A stretch of DNA of 64,000 nt from Pseudobutyrivibrio xylanivorans (GCF_008935055.1 NZ_CP043028.1:1149901-1213900), one strand, 5' to 3'; positions 34,732 to 43,010 are shown, counted from the first letter of the stretch. Numbers and translations: made by a program. Notes: generated from the sequence alone by a model not told the origin.

Positions 34732-34789
34732 ATTATAACATCTTTTAGTCATGTTTGCTACGATATGTTGCTTTTTGCTGTTGCTTTTT
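34732..34789. promoter_or_regulatory. Divergent promoter with three operator-like repeats
   Basis: On the minus strand TGTTATAAT is an extended -10 (34732-34737) for the Hsp70 operon. Three copies of TGTT(T)GCT on the plus strand start at 34752, 34766 and 34779, 13-14 bp apart, overlapping the -35 region of the operon and the upstream region of the divergent XRE gene. They are the natural binding sites for that regulator. Confidence 0.55.
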
Positions 34790-34821
34790 AACTAAAATGT
34801 ATATAAAGGAGTAAAAATATA

Positions 34822-35250
34822 ATGACTGGAGATAATTTATTACCGCAAAAACTGAAAGAACTCAGAAAAGCTCATTCTTATACACAAGATTATGTAGCTG
34901 CAACTTTAGGTATAGTTCGTCAAACATACAGTCATTATGAAACTGGCAAAAGAACTCCCAGCACGGAGAATCTATACAAACTTGCCGGTTTATATAGAAT
35001 TTCTATTGATGATTTAATGCATATTGTGATCAACATAGATAGAAACACGTATTATGAAGCACCCTCTCCCTCTGATACTTCTTTAGAACTAAATGACTAT
35101 CTTGAATATGTTAACTCACCTGTTAATGCTAACAAGCTACATAACCTCAGTAGTTTAGAAAAGGAACTTTTATTTTACTTTCAGAAGATATCTGAAGAAG
35201 ATAAAAAAGAAATAATAGAATTTACTAAGATTAAAGCCCATAGACAATAG
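34822..35250 (+). CDS. XRE-family regulator, divergent from the Hsp70 operon
   Basis: The 142-residue product has an N-terminal HTH (residues about 8-62: LKELRKAHSYTQDYVAATLG, IVRQTYSHYETGKRTPS) and a C-terminal helical dimerisation-like part (LEKELLFYFQKISEEDKKEI). AAAGGAG precedes the ATG. Its position, divergent from the eight-gene operon with repeats in the shared intergenic region, suggests it represses both units. It is of the short, repressor type without a peptidase domain. Confidence 0.83.
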   Translation: MTGDNLLPQKLKELRKAHSYTQDYVAATLGIVRQTYSHYETGKRTPSTENLYKLAGLYRISIDDLMHIVINIDRNTYYEAPSPSDTSLELNDYLEYVNSPVNANKLHNLSSLEKELLFYFQKISEEDKKEIIEFTKIKAHRQ

Positions 35251-35283
35251 CCATAGTCACTTTATTGGCCTTGGCTATTTTTT
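35246..35283 (+). terminator. Terminator of the XRE gene
   Basis: The stem AATAGCCA / TGGCTATT (35246-35253 and 35272-35279) is followed by a T-rich tract. It overlaps the 3' end of the convergent resolvase gene. Confidence 0.75.
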
Positions 35284-35912
35284 ATTGAATTAATCCTGCT
35301 AACATATCTATAAAAAGTGGTTTTACTCATTCCTAATTTCTTCATTAATCCAGTAGCATTAATATCACCTGCTAATAGACTACGATATTCAAACATGAAC
35401 TCTTCATCAGACATTATTGATGGTCTTCCATAGTTATCCCAGTCTCCCCTAGCCTTCTTAGCTTCTATTCCTTCACGCTGTCTTTTTTCCTTCTTCTCTA
35501 TCTCAGCTTGAGCAATAGCTGCATATAATTCAATTAACATATTATTTACTGTTTCCATTAACATCTGAGCCATAGAATTATCTAGTTTTGAAATATCCAT
35601 AAGAGTCGTAGGTAATTCTAAAATCTTTACTCTAATATGATTATCTCTAAAATACTGTAGCTCTTTTAGGGTTTCTTGTTTATTTCTCCCTAAACGGTCT
35701 ACCTCTGTGATAATTAATTCATCTCCCTCTCTAAGAACATCTTCCTTAAGAACCTGATATCGTGGCCTGTAGAAATTCTTACCAGTCTGTTGGTCTGTAA
35801 AGATTTTCTCCAATGCAAGATTATTAGTCTGGCAATATGAAGTAATCTCATTAATCCCCCTGTCTAAATGCTGTTCTCGTGTACTTGTTCTATGATATCC
35901 ATATCTTTTCAT
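35262..35912 (-). CDS. Small serine recombinase (resolvase/invertase)
   Basis: The product has 216 residues. The catalytic domain starts YGYHRTSTREQ with nucleophile Ser10, followed by DQQTGKNFYRPRY, LIITEVDRLGRNKQET (catalytic Arg) and the long E helix (LYAAIAQAEIEKKEKRQREG). The C terminus is a short HTH (ATGLMKKLGMSKTTFYRYVS). This is the plan of Tn3-type resolvases. A pair of repeats resembling a res site lies just upstream. It could resolve cointegrates or dimers of the element. Confidence 0.9.
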   Translation of the reverse strand: MKRYGYHRTSTREQHLDRGINEITSYCQTNNLALEKIFTDQQTGKNFYRPRYQVLKEDVLREGDELIITEVDRLGRNKQETLKELQYFRDNHIRVKILELPTTLMDISKLDNSMAQMLMETVNNMLIELYAAIAQAEIEKKEKRQREGIEAKKARGDWDNYGRPSIMSDEEFMFEYRSLLAGDINATGLMKKLGMSKTTFYRYVSRINSIKNSQGQ

Positions 35913-35926
35913 AGTGAACTCCTTTC

Positions 35927-35989
35927 TGTTCCTAAATGTAATAATTTTGGTACTATGTTATTTATCAAGCATATATGTTCCTAAATGTA
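35927..35989. repeat. Direct repeats, candidate res site
   Basis: TGTTCCTAAATGTA occurs at 35927-35940 and again at 35976-35989, each followed within 30 bp by TTTTGGTAC. The 49-bp offset and the position at the start of the resolvase gene fit resolvase binding subsites. Confidence 0.5.
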
Positions 35990-36389
35990 CAGTGATTTTC
36001 TTTTGGTACGTTTCATATTTCATGTATGCATTTGGAAACTATTTTATTTATTTCACGTTTATAATATATTCATATATTAGTTCATATTTTTTCTATATCA
36101 TATATTTAAATCCCTTGTATTTATTGGTTTTTTGCAGATGTAATTCTAAAAAACCTATTAATAAAAACTATAGTCATTTACACCTTATTTGTATCATTAA
36201 GGCACCATAACTATAGTAATGTGTAAAAAAATTTTCCCCTTCGGGGCACTCTGCACCTAACGGTGCTATATTAGAATTACTCTGTAACTCAATAGCAATT
36301 CACTATCAATTACATCATCTTCATTTCATTCACAAAAATGACACATTAAGAAAACATAATAAATCTACACCTAAGGAGGTAACAAACAT
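35990..36389. other. AT-rich intergenic region with small hairpins before the Rep-like gene
   Basis: It is mostly AT with no supported gene. Two GC hairpins stand out: CCCCTTCGGGG (36236-36246) and GCACCTAACGGTGC (36253-36266), preceded by a run of A. They could be a terminator/attenuator or part of a replication origin for the following Rep-like gene. Confidence 0.4.
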
Positions 36390-37811
36390 ATGAATATTCA
36401 TACATTTGAATTACAAAAAAGGGTCAGTAAAGAAGACTTTGCATATTTGAGGGACTCACAAACAATAATAGGTCTGCATTTCGATAAAAAAAGGCAAAAT
36501 TCAAAATATGAAATCCAGATATGGACAACACAAAGCTACAAACAACAAGGTTTTAACAAAATAGAATTAAATTTAATGCATATAAATGAATACAAAAATA
36601 CTGAGATTAATGGAAAAAAAGAAAAAAAACTTTATAAAATTAAAACCATTTGCACTATCTGCATTTCTGTAGATCCCATTAAATTTTTTCAGAAAGATAA
36701 AACTATAAATATCTACAACTCAACTTGCTTTATTAATTTTACTGAACCATTCATCAAACAATTGCATTATGGAATATATGATATCTTTCCAACATTAGAA
36801 CAATATAAACGTCTAAGGAATTCTTTATTTTTAGATGATTCAATAAAATGGTACGATTCAAACAAATTTACCGTTAAAAGAATAGATTATGCGTATGATG
36901 TATATTACCATCCTGATGATTACCTATACCTTATCAATCGTGGGCGAAATGTTCCAAGAACAAAGCAAAAAAAGTACAATCAAACAAAGAAGGTTATTTC
37001 TGATTATTTAACTATCCCTGCATGTAAACACCCTGTCTTCAAAAATAAGTCTTTTCATATAAGCATATACCAAAAAGGTAATAGGATACTCAAAGATAAT
37101 CCTAATATTGATGAACAAATTGATGATATCACTAACAACCATTTTTTAAGAATAGAATGTCAAGCATTTACTCGAAAAATCAAAAGTTTAAATAATCATT
37201 TTAAGTTTGAAGATGGATCTGATTTACTTACACTTACATCGCCAGAAGTCGTACATTATATTTTTGAGAGCATTCTAAAACAACTAGATTTAACAGGTAC
37301 ACACCTCACCTATAGCAAAGCAAAAGAAGAGGTTGATAATGCAAATATTACAAATTATAAAAAAAAAATGTATAAGATTTTTTTATACAATGCTTCAAAA
37401 CGTTTTAGTATTAGTAATCTCGAAAAAGCTGTTGAGCAAGGAACTGTAAAAGGTATAAAAAGGAAAAAAACTCTAGATACATATCGTAGAGAAATCCAAT
37501 CATTAGGAATTAACCCTATAACGATACCAGATAATTACGAAAATATGACTCGCCTTGATTATAATCCTGAACTTGGTTATTGCCTTCCATGCCTCTATGC
37601 TTTATACGAGTCAGAATTTAATAAAGTAACAAACTACATAGATACAAATATTAAAGATTTAGAATACATTATCAATCATAGAGGAGATAGTCCTTTTAAG
37701 CCTTTAAAAGTTTCCCCTAAATCTCCAATAATTCAAGAAGGTTCTTATAGGTTTCATAAACAGCAGAACTCTTTATTTCAGGTAAACATGCTTCAAAATT
37801 ATTTTTTCTAA
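36390..37811 (+). CDS. Plasmid/phage Rep-like protein
   Basis: The 473-residue product is Lys- and Asn-rich. A segment FTVKRIDYAYDVYYHPDD followed by FHISIYQKGNRI and FLRIECQAF resembles replication initiators of the phage gene II or Rep_trans type, where RIDYAYD-like strands form the core. I cannot point to a definite HUH motif, so the call is tentative. AAGGAGG lies ten bases before the ATG. It runs convergent to tniQ, and the two coding regions overlap by 95 bp. It may drive replication of an excised circle or be a plasmid remnant. Confidence 0.45.
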   Translation: MNIHTFELQKRVSKEDFAYLRDSQTIIGLHFDKKRQNSKYEIQIWTTQSYKQQGFNKIELNLMHINEYKNTEINGKKEKKLYKIKTICTICISVDPIKFFQKDKTINIYNSTCFINFTEPFIKQLHYGIYDIFPTLEQYKRLRNSLFLDDSIKWYDSNKFTVKRIDYAYDVYYHPDDYLYLINRGRNVPRTKQKKYNQTKKVISDYLTIPACKHPVFKNKSFHISIYQKGNRILKDNPNIDEQIDDITNNHFLRIECQAFTRKIKSLNNHFKFEDGSDLLTLTSPEVVHYIFESILKQLDLTGTHLTYSKAKEEVDNANITNYKKKMYKIFLYNASKRFSISNLEKAVEQGTVKGIKRKKTLDTYRREIQSLGINPITIPDNYENMTRLDYNPELGYCLPCLYALYESEFNKVTNYIDTNIKDLEYIINHRGDSPFKPLKVSPKSPIIQEGSYRFHKQQNSLFQVNMLQNYFF

Positions 37812-39132
37812 TATTTGTTAACGTACGTATCTTTTTCCAGTTAAGCACTTGATCTTCTTTTTTGATTTTGTTGTATGCCCAAATGACTTCTCTAGCCCAA
37901 TAATGTTCTTGAGTTTCAGACCATTTTAGTATTTCTTCTTTACACCTTGGAAGGTTATCAAATCGTTTGTCAGGTAGATTTAATGCCCTACATACAGCTT
38001 TTATGGTAACCTTTCGAGGACGTGAAGTTCCATCACCATATATCTGCTTTGAACACTCTCTTACTTCAGGCAATAGCTGTGTATCAATATCTTCCCACTT
38101 CATCTTACTTCTACTCTTTTTAACTGTAGTGTTGCCAGATAAAGAAAAAGAATTTATAACTGCTAACCCTATACGTGTAACAATTTCTTCTGGTTCATCT
38201 AGTTCTTTTGCTATTTGCTTAAAAATCTTCTGATTTATATCATTTGGGACAATGGTTTTAAACAAAATATCAGGACATACATTTTCGAATACAGCCAATT
38301 GACAAATAAACGCATATGAAGCTTCTTCGCCATTAAGAATCTTTTGTATAGTACTAAAATTCATAATGCATTCACTGGTATTCCTAAAATAGTCTAAGTA
38401 ATCATCGTAAAGAAGCCGGTTATTTCTCATCCAACTATGATTAAAGTAGTATTTCTCTCTATCAAGCCGAGTTTCTAATGATAAGCCTGCATTGTAATCT
38501 GTTTTTAGGTCAATAGGGCGATTAAATACATCAATCATATATTTTATGACTCTTTCATGAACATCTCCTTCAAATGGTGTTATTGGTGTTTCTATAGCTA
38601 TCTCCTGTTCAGCTGCCACTAAATTAGGTGACCCATTTTTAATTTCAACAGAACTACTACATAAATAGCACTTATGCATAGGACAAATATCTACTCCAGG
38701 TATTTGATGAAATCTATGCCAGTACGTTTCTCCATAAGTTGTTCTATCTTCCTGAGCACATAAAGGACACCATCTGAGGCTTTTATTTTTCGTTTCTCCA
38801 GATGGTATATAAAGCCAGTTAAAATAATTACCTTCACCGTTTACCAGTGATTTAAAGGCGTTTTGTCGCCTCTCAAGACTAACAAATCTTCCATATGCAG
38901 GGAACATAGTGTGCTTTTCAATCAATTCTTCCATGGTATGTCTTTCCAAAAGAAGTTCTTTAACATCCATATTTAATGCATTAATAAATTCATGAACAGG
39001 TCTTGTACGTTTATTTCTATATATATCATTTGCAGCATCTATGTATGCAGCATAACCCGAATGCACATAATACCTAGCAAATAAACTGTATAACAATTCG
39101 TCAGGATATATTTCTGGCATATACCCAATCAT
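37717..39132 (-). CDS. tniQ: TniQ/TnsD-family target-selection protein
   Basis: The 471-residue product has the TniQ N-terminal domain: PEIYPDELLYSLFARYYVHSG, then the zinc-binding set RWCPLCAQED (Cys122, Cys125), YWHRFHQIPGVDICPMHKC (His139 region, Cys150, His153). A long C-terminal part (about 200-471) with a helix-turn-helix-like RKVTIKAVCRALNLPD makes it TnsD-like rather than the short CRISPR-associated TniQ. TnsD proteins bind a fixed attachment gene; the insertion at the guaA stop codon implies guaA is its target. It overlaps tnsC by 4 bp. Confidence 0.9.
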   Translation of the reverse strand: MIGYMPEIYPDELLYSLFARYYVHSGYAAYIDAANDIYRNKRTRPVHEFINALNMDVKELLLERHTMEELIEKHTMFPAYGRFVSLERRQNAFKSLVNGEGNYFNWLYIPSGETKNKSLRWCPLCAQEDRTTYGETYWHRFHQIPGVDICPMHKCYLCSSSVEIKNGSPNLVAAEQEIAIETPITPFEGDVHERVIKYMIDVFNRPIDLKTDYNAGLSLETRLDREKYYFNHSWMRNNRLLYDDYLDYFRNTSECIMNFSTIQKILNGEEASYAFICQLAVFENVCPDILFKTIVPNDINQKIFKQIAKELDEPEEIVTRIGLAVINSFSLSGNTTVKKSRSKMKWEDIDTQLLPEVRECSKQIYGDGTSRPRKVTIKAVCRALNLPDKRFDNLPRCKEEILKWSETQEHYWAREVIWAYNKIKKEDQVLNWKKIRTLTNIRKNNFEACLPEIKSSAVYETYKNLLELLEI

Positions 39133-40364
39133 TGCACAGACACCTCCTCAATAACCACAAAATCTTTAAGATAAGAAACTGAATCCACACCTTTGTCTTT
39201 AGCAGTTTGGATTAATTCCTGTAAGCTTGTATATTCATAGGATGAAATTTCTTCTTTTTCTGTATAAATAAAACTTTTCTTCTTTTTAGGCTTTGTAGTG
39301 GAAGTTTTTTTCGTTTCTAGATATTTATGCAGCATTGATATTCTTCGTTCATATGACAGTGATAAAATATTCATACTTAGCTTTTCTTCTCCTCCCAATA
39401 TGGCTATTTCATTTGCATCATGGATGATTGAAACAAGTACTGATACGACACCACCACTATGGTCATATAACCACTGTATAATTGCTTCGTTAATATCTGT
39501 TTTGTATTTGGTGTATTGAAATGAAAATAATAATTCACACAGCTTTTTAAAATAATCATCATACTGTAAAACTGAGTATTTCATTCCTAATGATCTTCTT
39601 GCCAACTGCATTGCCTTCTCAAAGAATAATATGCTTTCTTCGGTTCCCACCATACAGATGGACACTCCTGAAATATTAATCAATTGAGTGATTAAATTTA
39701 TTAACAACACTCCATTTTTATGACCAAATACATGTTGTATTTCATCTATGATAAGCAGGCCTATGTGATTTATACATACCTGACTAACTGTTCCAATAAG
39801 TATATCTGTGGTAACTCCAGCTCTCTGAGAATTTTTGTAATAACTTGTTCCAATATAATCGTCTACTGCTTTAAGAACAGATAAAAGCATGCCCTTAGGA
39901 GATGCATCAAATGGACACTGTACCTGTAAGCAGGGAATAATCTTTATGATTCCATATTCTATGACTGGCTCTGGTGCTATCAATTCAATTGACTTTTGTA
40001 TAGCTGCAGATTTACCAATGCCGGAGGTACCAACAATGGAAAATGAATCTGAGCCTCCTATAATTCCTTTATATTCTGCCTTCCCCTGCATTACCATAAA
40101 ATTGGCATTCTTTTGAATTACTGCCAATCTACTATTCTTCTTTTTTAGAGATAATGCTGTTGAAATATACAGCCTATTGTATATTTCTATAGACATTTCT
40201 GAGGGGTAGTATACCTTGTACAAATCAGTAGCAGCCATAAGTCTGTTAGCTGCATCTAGGTTTCTAATTGATTCATCATAATTAGGAATCATCTTTAATT
40301 CATTCAAAAGCCTCTCTCTGGACATTAATGCTGTAGGCATTTCCAATTCACTAAAGATCTTCAT
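39129..40364 (-). CDS. tnsC: TnsC-like AAA+ transposition regulator
   Basis: The start at 40364 is chosen because AAGGAGG precedes it; an upstream ATG lacks a site. The product has 411 residues with Walker A GTSGIGKS (112-119), Walker B LLIIDEIQH (Asp207-Glu208) and sensor 1 in SICMVGTEES. TnsC links the target selector to the TnsB transposase and enforces spacing between copies of the element. It overlaps tnsB by 14 bp and tniQ by 4 bp, in the classical operon order. Confidence 0.93.
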   Translation of the reverse strand: MKIFSELEMPTALMSRERLLNELKMIPNYDESIRNLDAANRLMAATDLYKVYYPSEMSIEIYNRLYISTALSLKKKNSRLAVIQKNANFMVMQGKAEYKGIIGGSDSFSIVGTSGIGKSAAIQKSIELIAPEPVIEYGIIKIIPCLQVQCPFDASPKGMLLSVLKAVDDYIGTSYYKNSQRAGVTTDILIGTVSQVCINHIGLLIIDEIQHVFGHKNGVLLINLITQLINISGVSICMVGTEESILFFEKAMQLARRSLGMKYSVLQYDDYFKKLCELLFSFQYTKYKTDINEAIIQWLYDHSGGVVSVLVSIIHDANEIAILGGEEKLSMNILSLSYERRISMLHKYLETKKTSTTKPKKKKSFIYTEKEEISSYEYTSLQELIQTAKDKGVDSVSYLKDFVVIEEVSVQ

Positions 40365-42186
40365 ATAGTCCAGCCTCCTTAGCAAATTCATTATGATTTT
40401 TTTGTTCCTCACAACTCCGAACACTACGTATATCTTTTATTCCAAGATTCTTATGATATTTGCAATTATCTAGCATTACTTGAATACTATTTGCCAAATC
40501 AATATCTGCCTGCAAACGTTGTTTTTGCTCCTGCATAATAAGCTTCTTATTTAATTCCTGCATATTTTGTACCTGAGCTAAACTCTTACCCTTAAATCTA
40601 CCTTCTATCAGTTCAAAACGTATATAATCTCCTTTATTCACCATCCAGACATATGCTGATGAGTCTGTATCATAAGCCACTATGACATCTCCACCACTTA
40701 GATATTCTTCTGTAAATGCTGGATTGTGATATCTTAACTTATTTACTATCATCCCGTATCTTGTAAATTTGCCAATTGTCCTTGGTAATAAACATAATGT
40801 TAATTTTTCTCTAGACACTGGTAATAAATTATCCTTTGATATACGCTTTTCGTAATTCCATATACAATTTGCATATGGTTTTACCTTAGCTTCAATCATT
40901 ACATCAGTAAATGGATAGTTTTCCAATAAACGTTTGGAATTGTAATGTATTATGCATTTAAGGATTATCTTTGAAAAATCTTTCATAGTAAGAACTGCAT
41001 CTTTCCTATAATCATGTGCACCTCTTTTATTAAAATCAGGTTCAATAACACCATAACCCTTAAGATATTTCTTATATGAGTTCTGAACAATATCAAAGAA
41101 CTTCTCCACTGGTCCTTTCAACTCGGGTCTATATGGAGGAAGATTAACAATAGTAATCCCTAATTCAGATAACTGTTCAAATGCATAAGAAACATATTCT
41201 GCTCCTTGATCTGAAACTATTTTCAATGGCATTTCTGATACATCCCAATCTTCAGCACTAATATTTATTCCAAAGTCTCTACAATACTCTACTTTATTAG
41301 TAATAATGTTTTGACACATATCTCTAATGCTATAGATACCTCCTTTCCAACTCAGAGAATAGCCGTAGCAAATACCTGAAAATGCATCTATACAAGCAGT
41401 TAATATAGGTCTTCCAACAACTTGTCCAAATTCATTGACTAGGTATATATCACATACTGTAGCATCTACCATACCTGTACCAATAGTTTGTGCATATTGC
41501 TGGACACCATCACCTATACAAGGTCTTTTGTTTCTCTGATAAGCAGATAATCCTTCCCTAGAAATATAATAGTTTTGCATTTTCCTTGTTTTTCTATAAA
41601 AATACCTGTACTGATAAAAAGAGGGGTAACTTTCTACCAATCTTCCTTCACTATCACAATATTTTTCTTTCAGCATCAATGTGTATGCTGTTCGTAAAGT
41701 ATTCTTTTTGTAACTGTAAAAATACTTATTTAATGACCACCTAATGTTTTTCTCATCCTCAGATAAGTCCTTGACATATTGCCTTTTCTTAGGAAGTAAT
41801 ATCTGGATATTTTGATAAACCAAATATTTACATAGATACGACCTTATACTCTGTTTTGAAACCCCATATTCTGTGGATATCTTCGTAATCAATTTATTTC
41901 TTGGTTTTATATCTCCTACAACGCAAATCAAATCAGCAATTAAAGCAAATCTTTGATACATAACTTTTCTTCGTTCTGAATCTACTGTATCTAAATCTTC
42001 AAAGCTAATATTTAGCATGGATGGTAATTCCTCTTCAGCAATTTTTTTGTAGTCATCTAATACTGTACATTTTATCCACATAGGCATAGTTTCTTTGATG
42101 CAATCAATCACAAGAATTCTGTAATCCTCAATTTGAATTACTCTATAAACATTTGAACCATCACTATATAATTCATTTTTCTGCAT
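40351..42186 (-). CDS. tnsB: TnsB-like DDE transposase
   Basis: The product has 611 residues. The catalytic triad is complete: Asp241 (MVDATVCD), Asp326 (IVSDQGAEY) and Glu361 (LKGPVEKFFD), with the DD(35)E spacing of Tn7 TnsB. N-terminal helices (about 95-130: KISTEYGVSKQSIRSYLCK) are an HTH that reads the transposon ends, and the C-terminal beta barrel and tail follow (about 470-611). It cuts the 3' ends and joins them to the target. It overlaps tnsA by 14 bp. Confidence 0.95.
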   Translation of the reverse strand: MQKNELYSDGSNVYRVIQIEDYRILVIDCIKETMPMWIKCTVLDDYKKIAEEELPSMLNISFEDLDTVDSERRKVMYQRFALIADLICVVGDIKPRNKLITKISTEYGVSKQSIRSYLCKYLVYQNIQILLPKKRQYVKDLSEDEKNIRWSLNKYFYSYKKNTLRTAYTLMLKEKYCDSEGRLVESYPSFYQYRYFYRKTRKMQNYYISREGLSAYQRNKRPCIGDGVQQYAQTIGTGMVDATVCDIYLVNEFGQVVGRPILTACIDAFSGICYGYSLSWKGGIYSIRDMCQNIITNKVEYCRDFGINISAEDWDVSEMPLKIVSDQGAEYVSYAFEQLSELGITIVNLPPYRPELKGPVEKFFDIVQNSYKKYLKGYGVIEPDFNKRGAHDYRKDAVLTMKDFSKIILKCIIHYNSKRLLENYPFTDVMIEAKVKPYANCIWNYEKRISKDNLLPVSREKLTLCLLPRTIGKFTRYGMIVNKLRYHNPAFTEEYLSGGDVIVAYDTDSSAYVWMVNKGDYIRFELIEGRFKGKSLAQVQNMQELNKKLIMQEQKQRLQADIDLANSIQVMLDNCKYHKNLGIKDIRSVRSCEEQKNHNEFAKEAGLYEDL

Positions 42187-42538
42187 TTATAACAATCCCC
42201 CAATCCAAAATACCTCTATGTCTCCAGTACTCCCTAGATGCCTCCAATAACTTGTAAGTCATTGGTTTAGTTAACCTACTTCTATACACACATTCCCTAA
42301 TCATTAATGTTCCATCTGACTTAGTACATACAAAATCTGTAGTGTAATCACCCTCAGCCAAACCTTCTAGATATACATTACATCTGAACTCACTTACTTC
42401 ATCGTCAGCTGATAATTTATCCGCATAAGCCTCTTGCAAAGCATCATAGGTACGACAAACATCTTTACATTTTGGGATAACTCTCTTTGTACATCTCCCT
42501 TTAAAATTACGTTTTCTCATTTCCTGTTTTTCCTCCAT
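42173..42538 (-). CDS. tnsA: TnsA-like endonuclease, short Firmicutes type
   Basis: The 121-residue product corresponds to the TnsA N-terminal nuclease domain: EVSEFRCNVYLEGL, DYTTDFVCTKSDGTLMIREC and LLEASREYWRHRGILDWGIV. The Asp of the central strand and the Glu of REC are present, but the position of the catalytic Lys (E-x-K) is Val, with Arg two residues on. The C-terminal TnsC-binding domain of Tn7 TnsA is absent. TnsA cuts the 5' ends, giving cut-and-paste movement; if inactive, the element would form cointegrates. An alternative start at 42520 has GGAGG about eleven bases upstream. Confidence 0.8.
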   Translation of the reverse strand: MEEKQEMRKRNFKGRCTKRVIPKCKDVCRTYDALQEAYADKLSADDEVSEFRCNVYLEGLAEGDYTTDFVCTKSDGTLMIRECVYRSRLTKPMTYKLLEASREYWRHRGILDWGIVINAEK

Positions 42539-42578
42539 TTTTTAGCATTTGATATCCGTAATCAAACCGATTCAGTTT

Positions 42579-42629
42579 TCCCAAATTCTTCCCAAATTTC
42601 TCCCAAAAACAATAACTAATCCCAAATTC
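42579..42629. repeat. Four phased TCCCAAA repeats before tnsA
   Basis: TCCCAAA starts at 42579, 42590, 42601 and 42620, three of them extended to TCCCAAATT. The spacings of 11, 11 and 19 bp keep sites close to one face of DNA. They lie between tnsA and the right end, where transposase autoregulation or a host factor might act. The rest of 42539-42721 is AT-rich with no gene. Confidence 0.6.
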
Positions 42630-42721
42630 ATTTCCTTTCTGGGAAAAAGTATGAATCTAATAAATGGCTTATTTTCGAGCTTTATGGCTTATCACAAGAT
42701 AATCCCCCAAAAAGATTACTA

Positions 42722-43005
42722 TGTTCAGGGGCAATACTCTTTATCCTGCAAAGGGCAAAGTTCTTTATCCCCTTAAAACAAATAACACTTTATGGATTAT
42801 CTTAAACTGGGTTAACCTTTCACTCTGGTTTACGGTACTGATAAATGCCTTATTTTCAAGGTTAATCAGGTCTTATAAAACAAAAATAGACCTTGGTCGA
42901 GAAGTTTAAAACGACTCAGACTCAAGGTCTATTTTTGTTTATTTTAAATTGTTGAAGAGTAAAGTTCTTTGCCCCTAAGCGGATAAAAAGCTTTGCCCTT
43001 TGTCA
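42722..43005. repeat. Right 284-bp end module
   Basis: It is an identical direct copy of 20703-20986. Its outer terminus is TTTGTCA with two inverted TnsB-type sites just inside; its inner side carries the left-type end TGTTCAGGGG with two direct sites. The central 17-bp inverted repeat lies at 42879-42895 and 42923-42939 and should stop guaA read-through into the element and outward transcription. Confidence 0.9.
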
Positions 43006-43010
43006 TGTTT
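43006..43010. repeat. Right target-site duplication TGTTT
   Basis: The second copy of TGTTT lies directly after the right end. Its last two bases are the last two bases of the guaA stop codon (TAA on the minus strand), so insertion kept guaA intact. Confidence 0.9.

Larger units (their letters stand above)
20703..43005. mobile_element. Tn7-like transposon inserted at the 3' end of guaA
   Basis: This 22.3-kb element has a 5-bp target duplication, directly repeated 284-bp end modules and a tnsA-tnsB-tnsC-tniQ operon at its right side. Cargo: a recombination/antirestriction set (21.9-24.7 kb), small genes and an HNH nuclease (24.8-27.4 kb), an Hsp70/AAA+ operon (27.6-34.7 kb), an XRE regulator, a serine resolvase and a Rep-like gene. 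No Cas genes or CRISPR array are present, so targeting should be by the TnsD-like protein, with guaA as the attachment gene. The cargo looks visibly more AT-rich than the flanking core genes. All transposition genes are intact, so it may still be mobile. Confidence 0.93.

Noticed and set aside
42721..42909. Frame of 62 codons repeated in both end modules
   Set aside because: It spans TnsB-type sites and a terminator stem and has no ribosome site; it is a by-product of the repeat.
20703..43005. CRISPR-associated transposon
   Set aside because: No Cas12k, Cascade gene or CRISPR array exists between the ends, and TniQ is of the long TnsD type.
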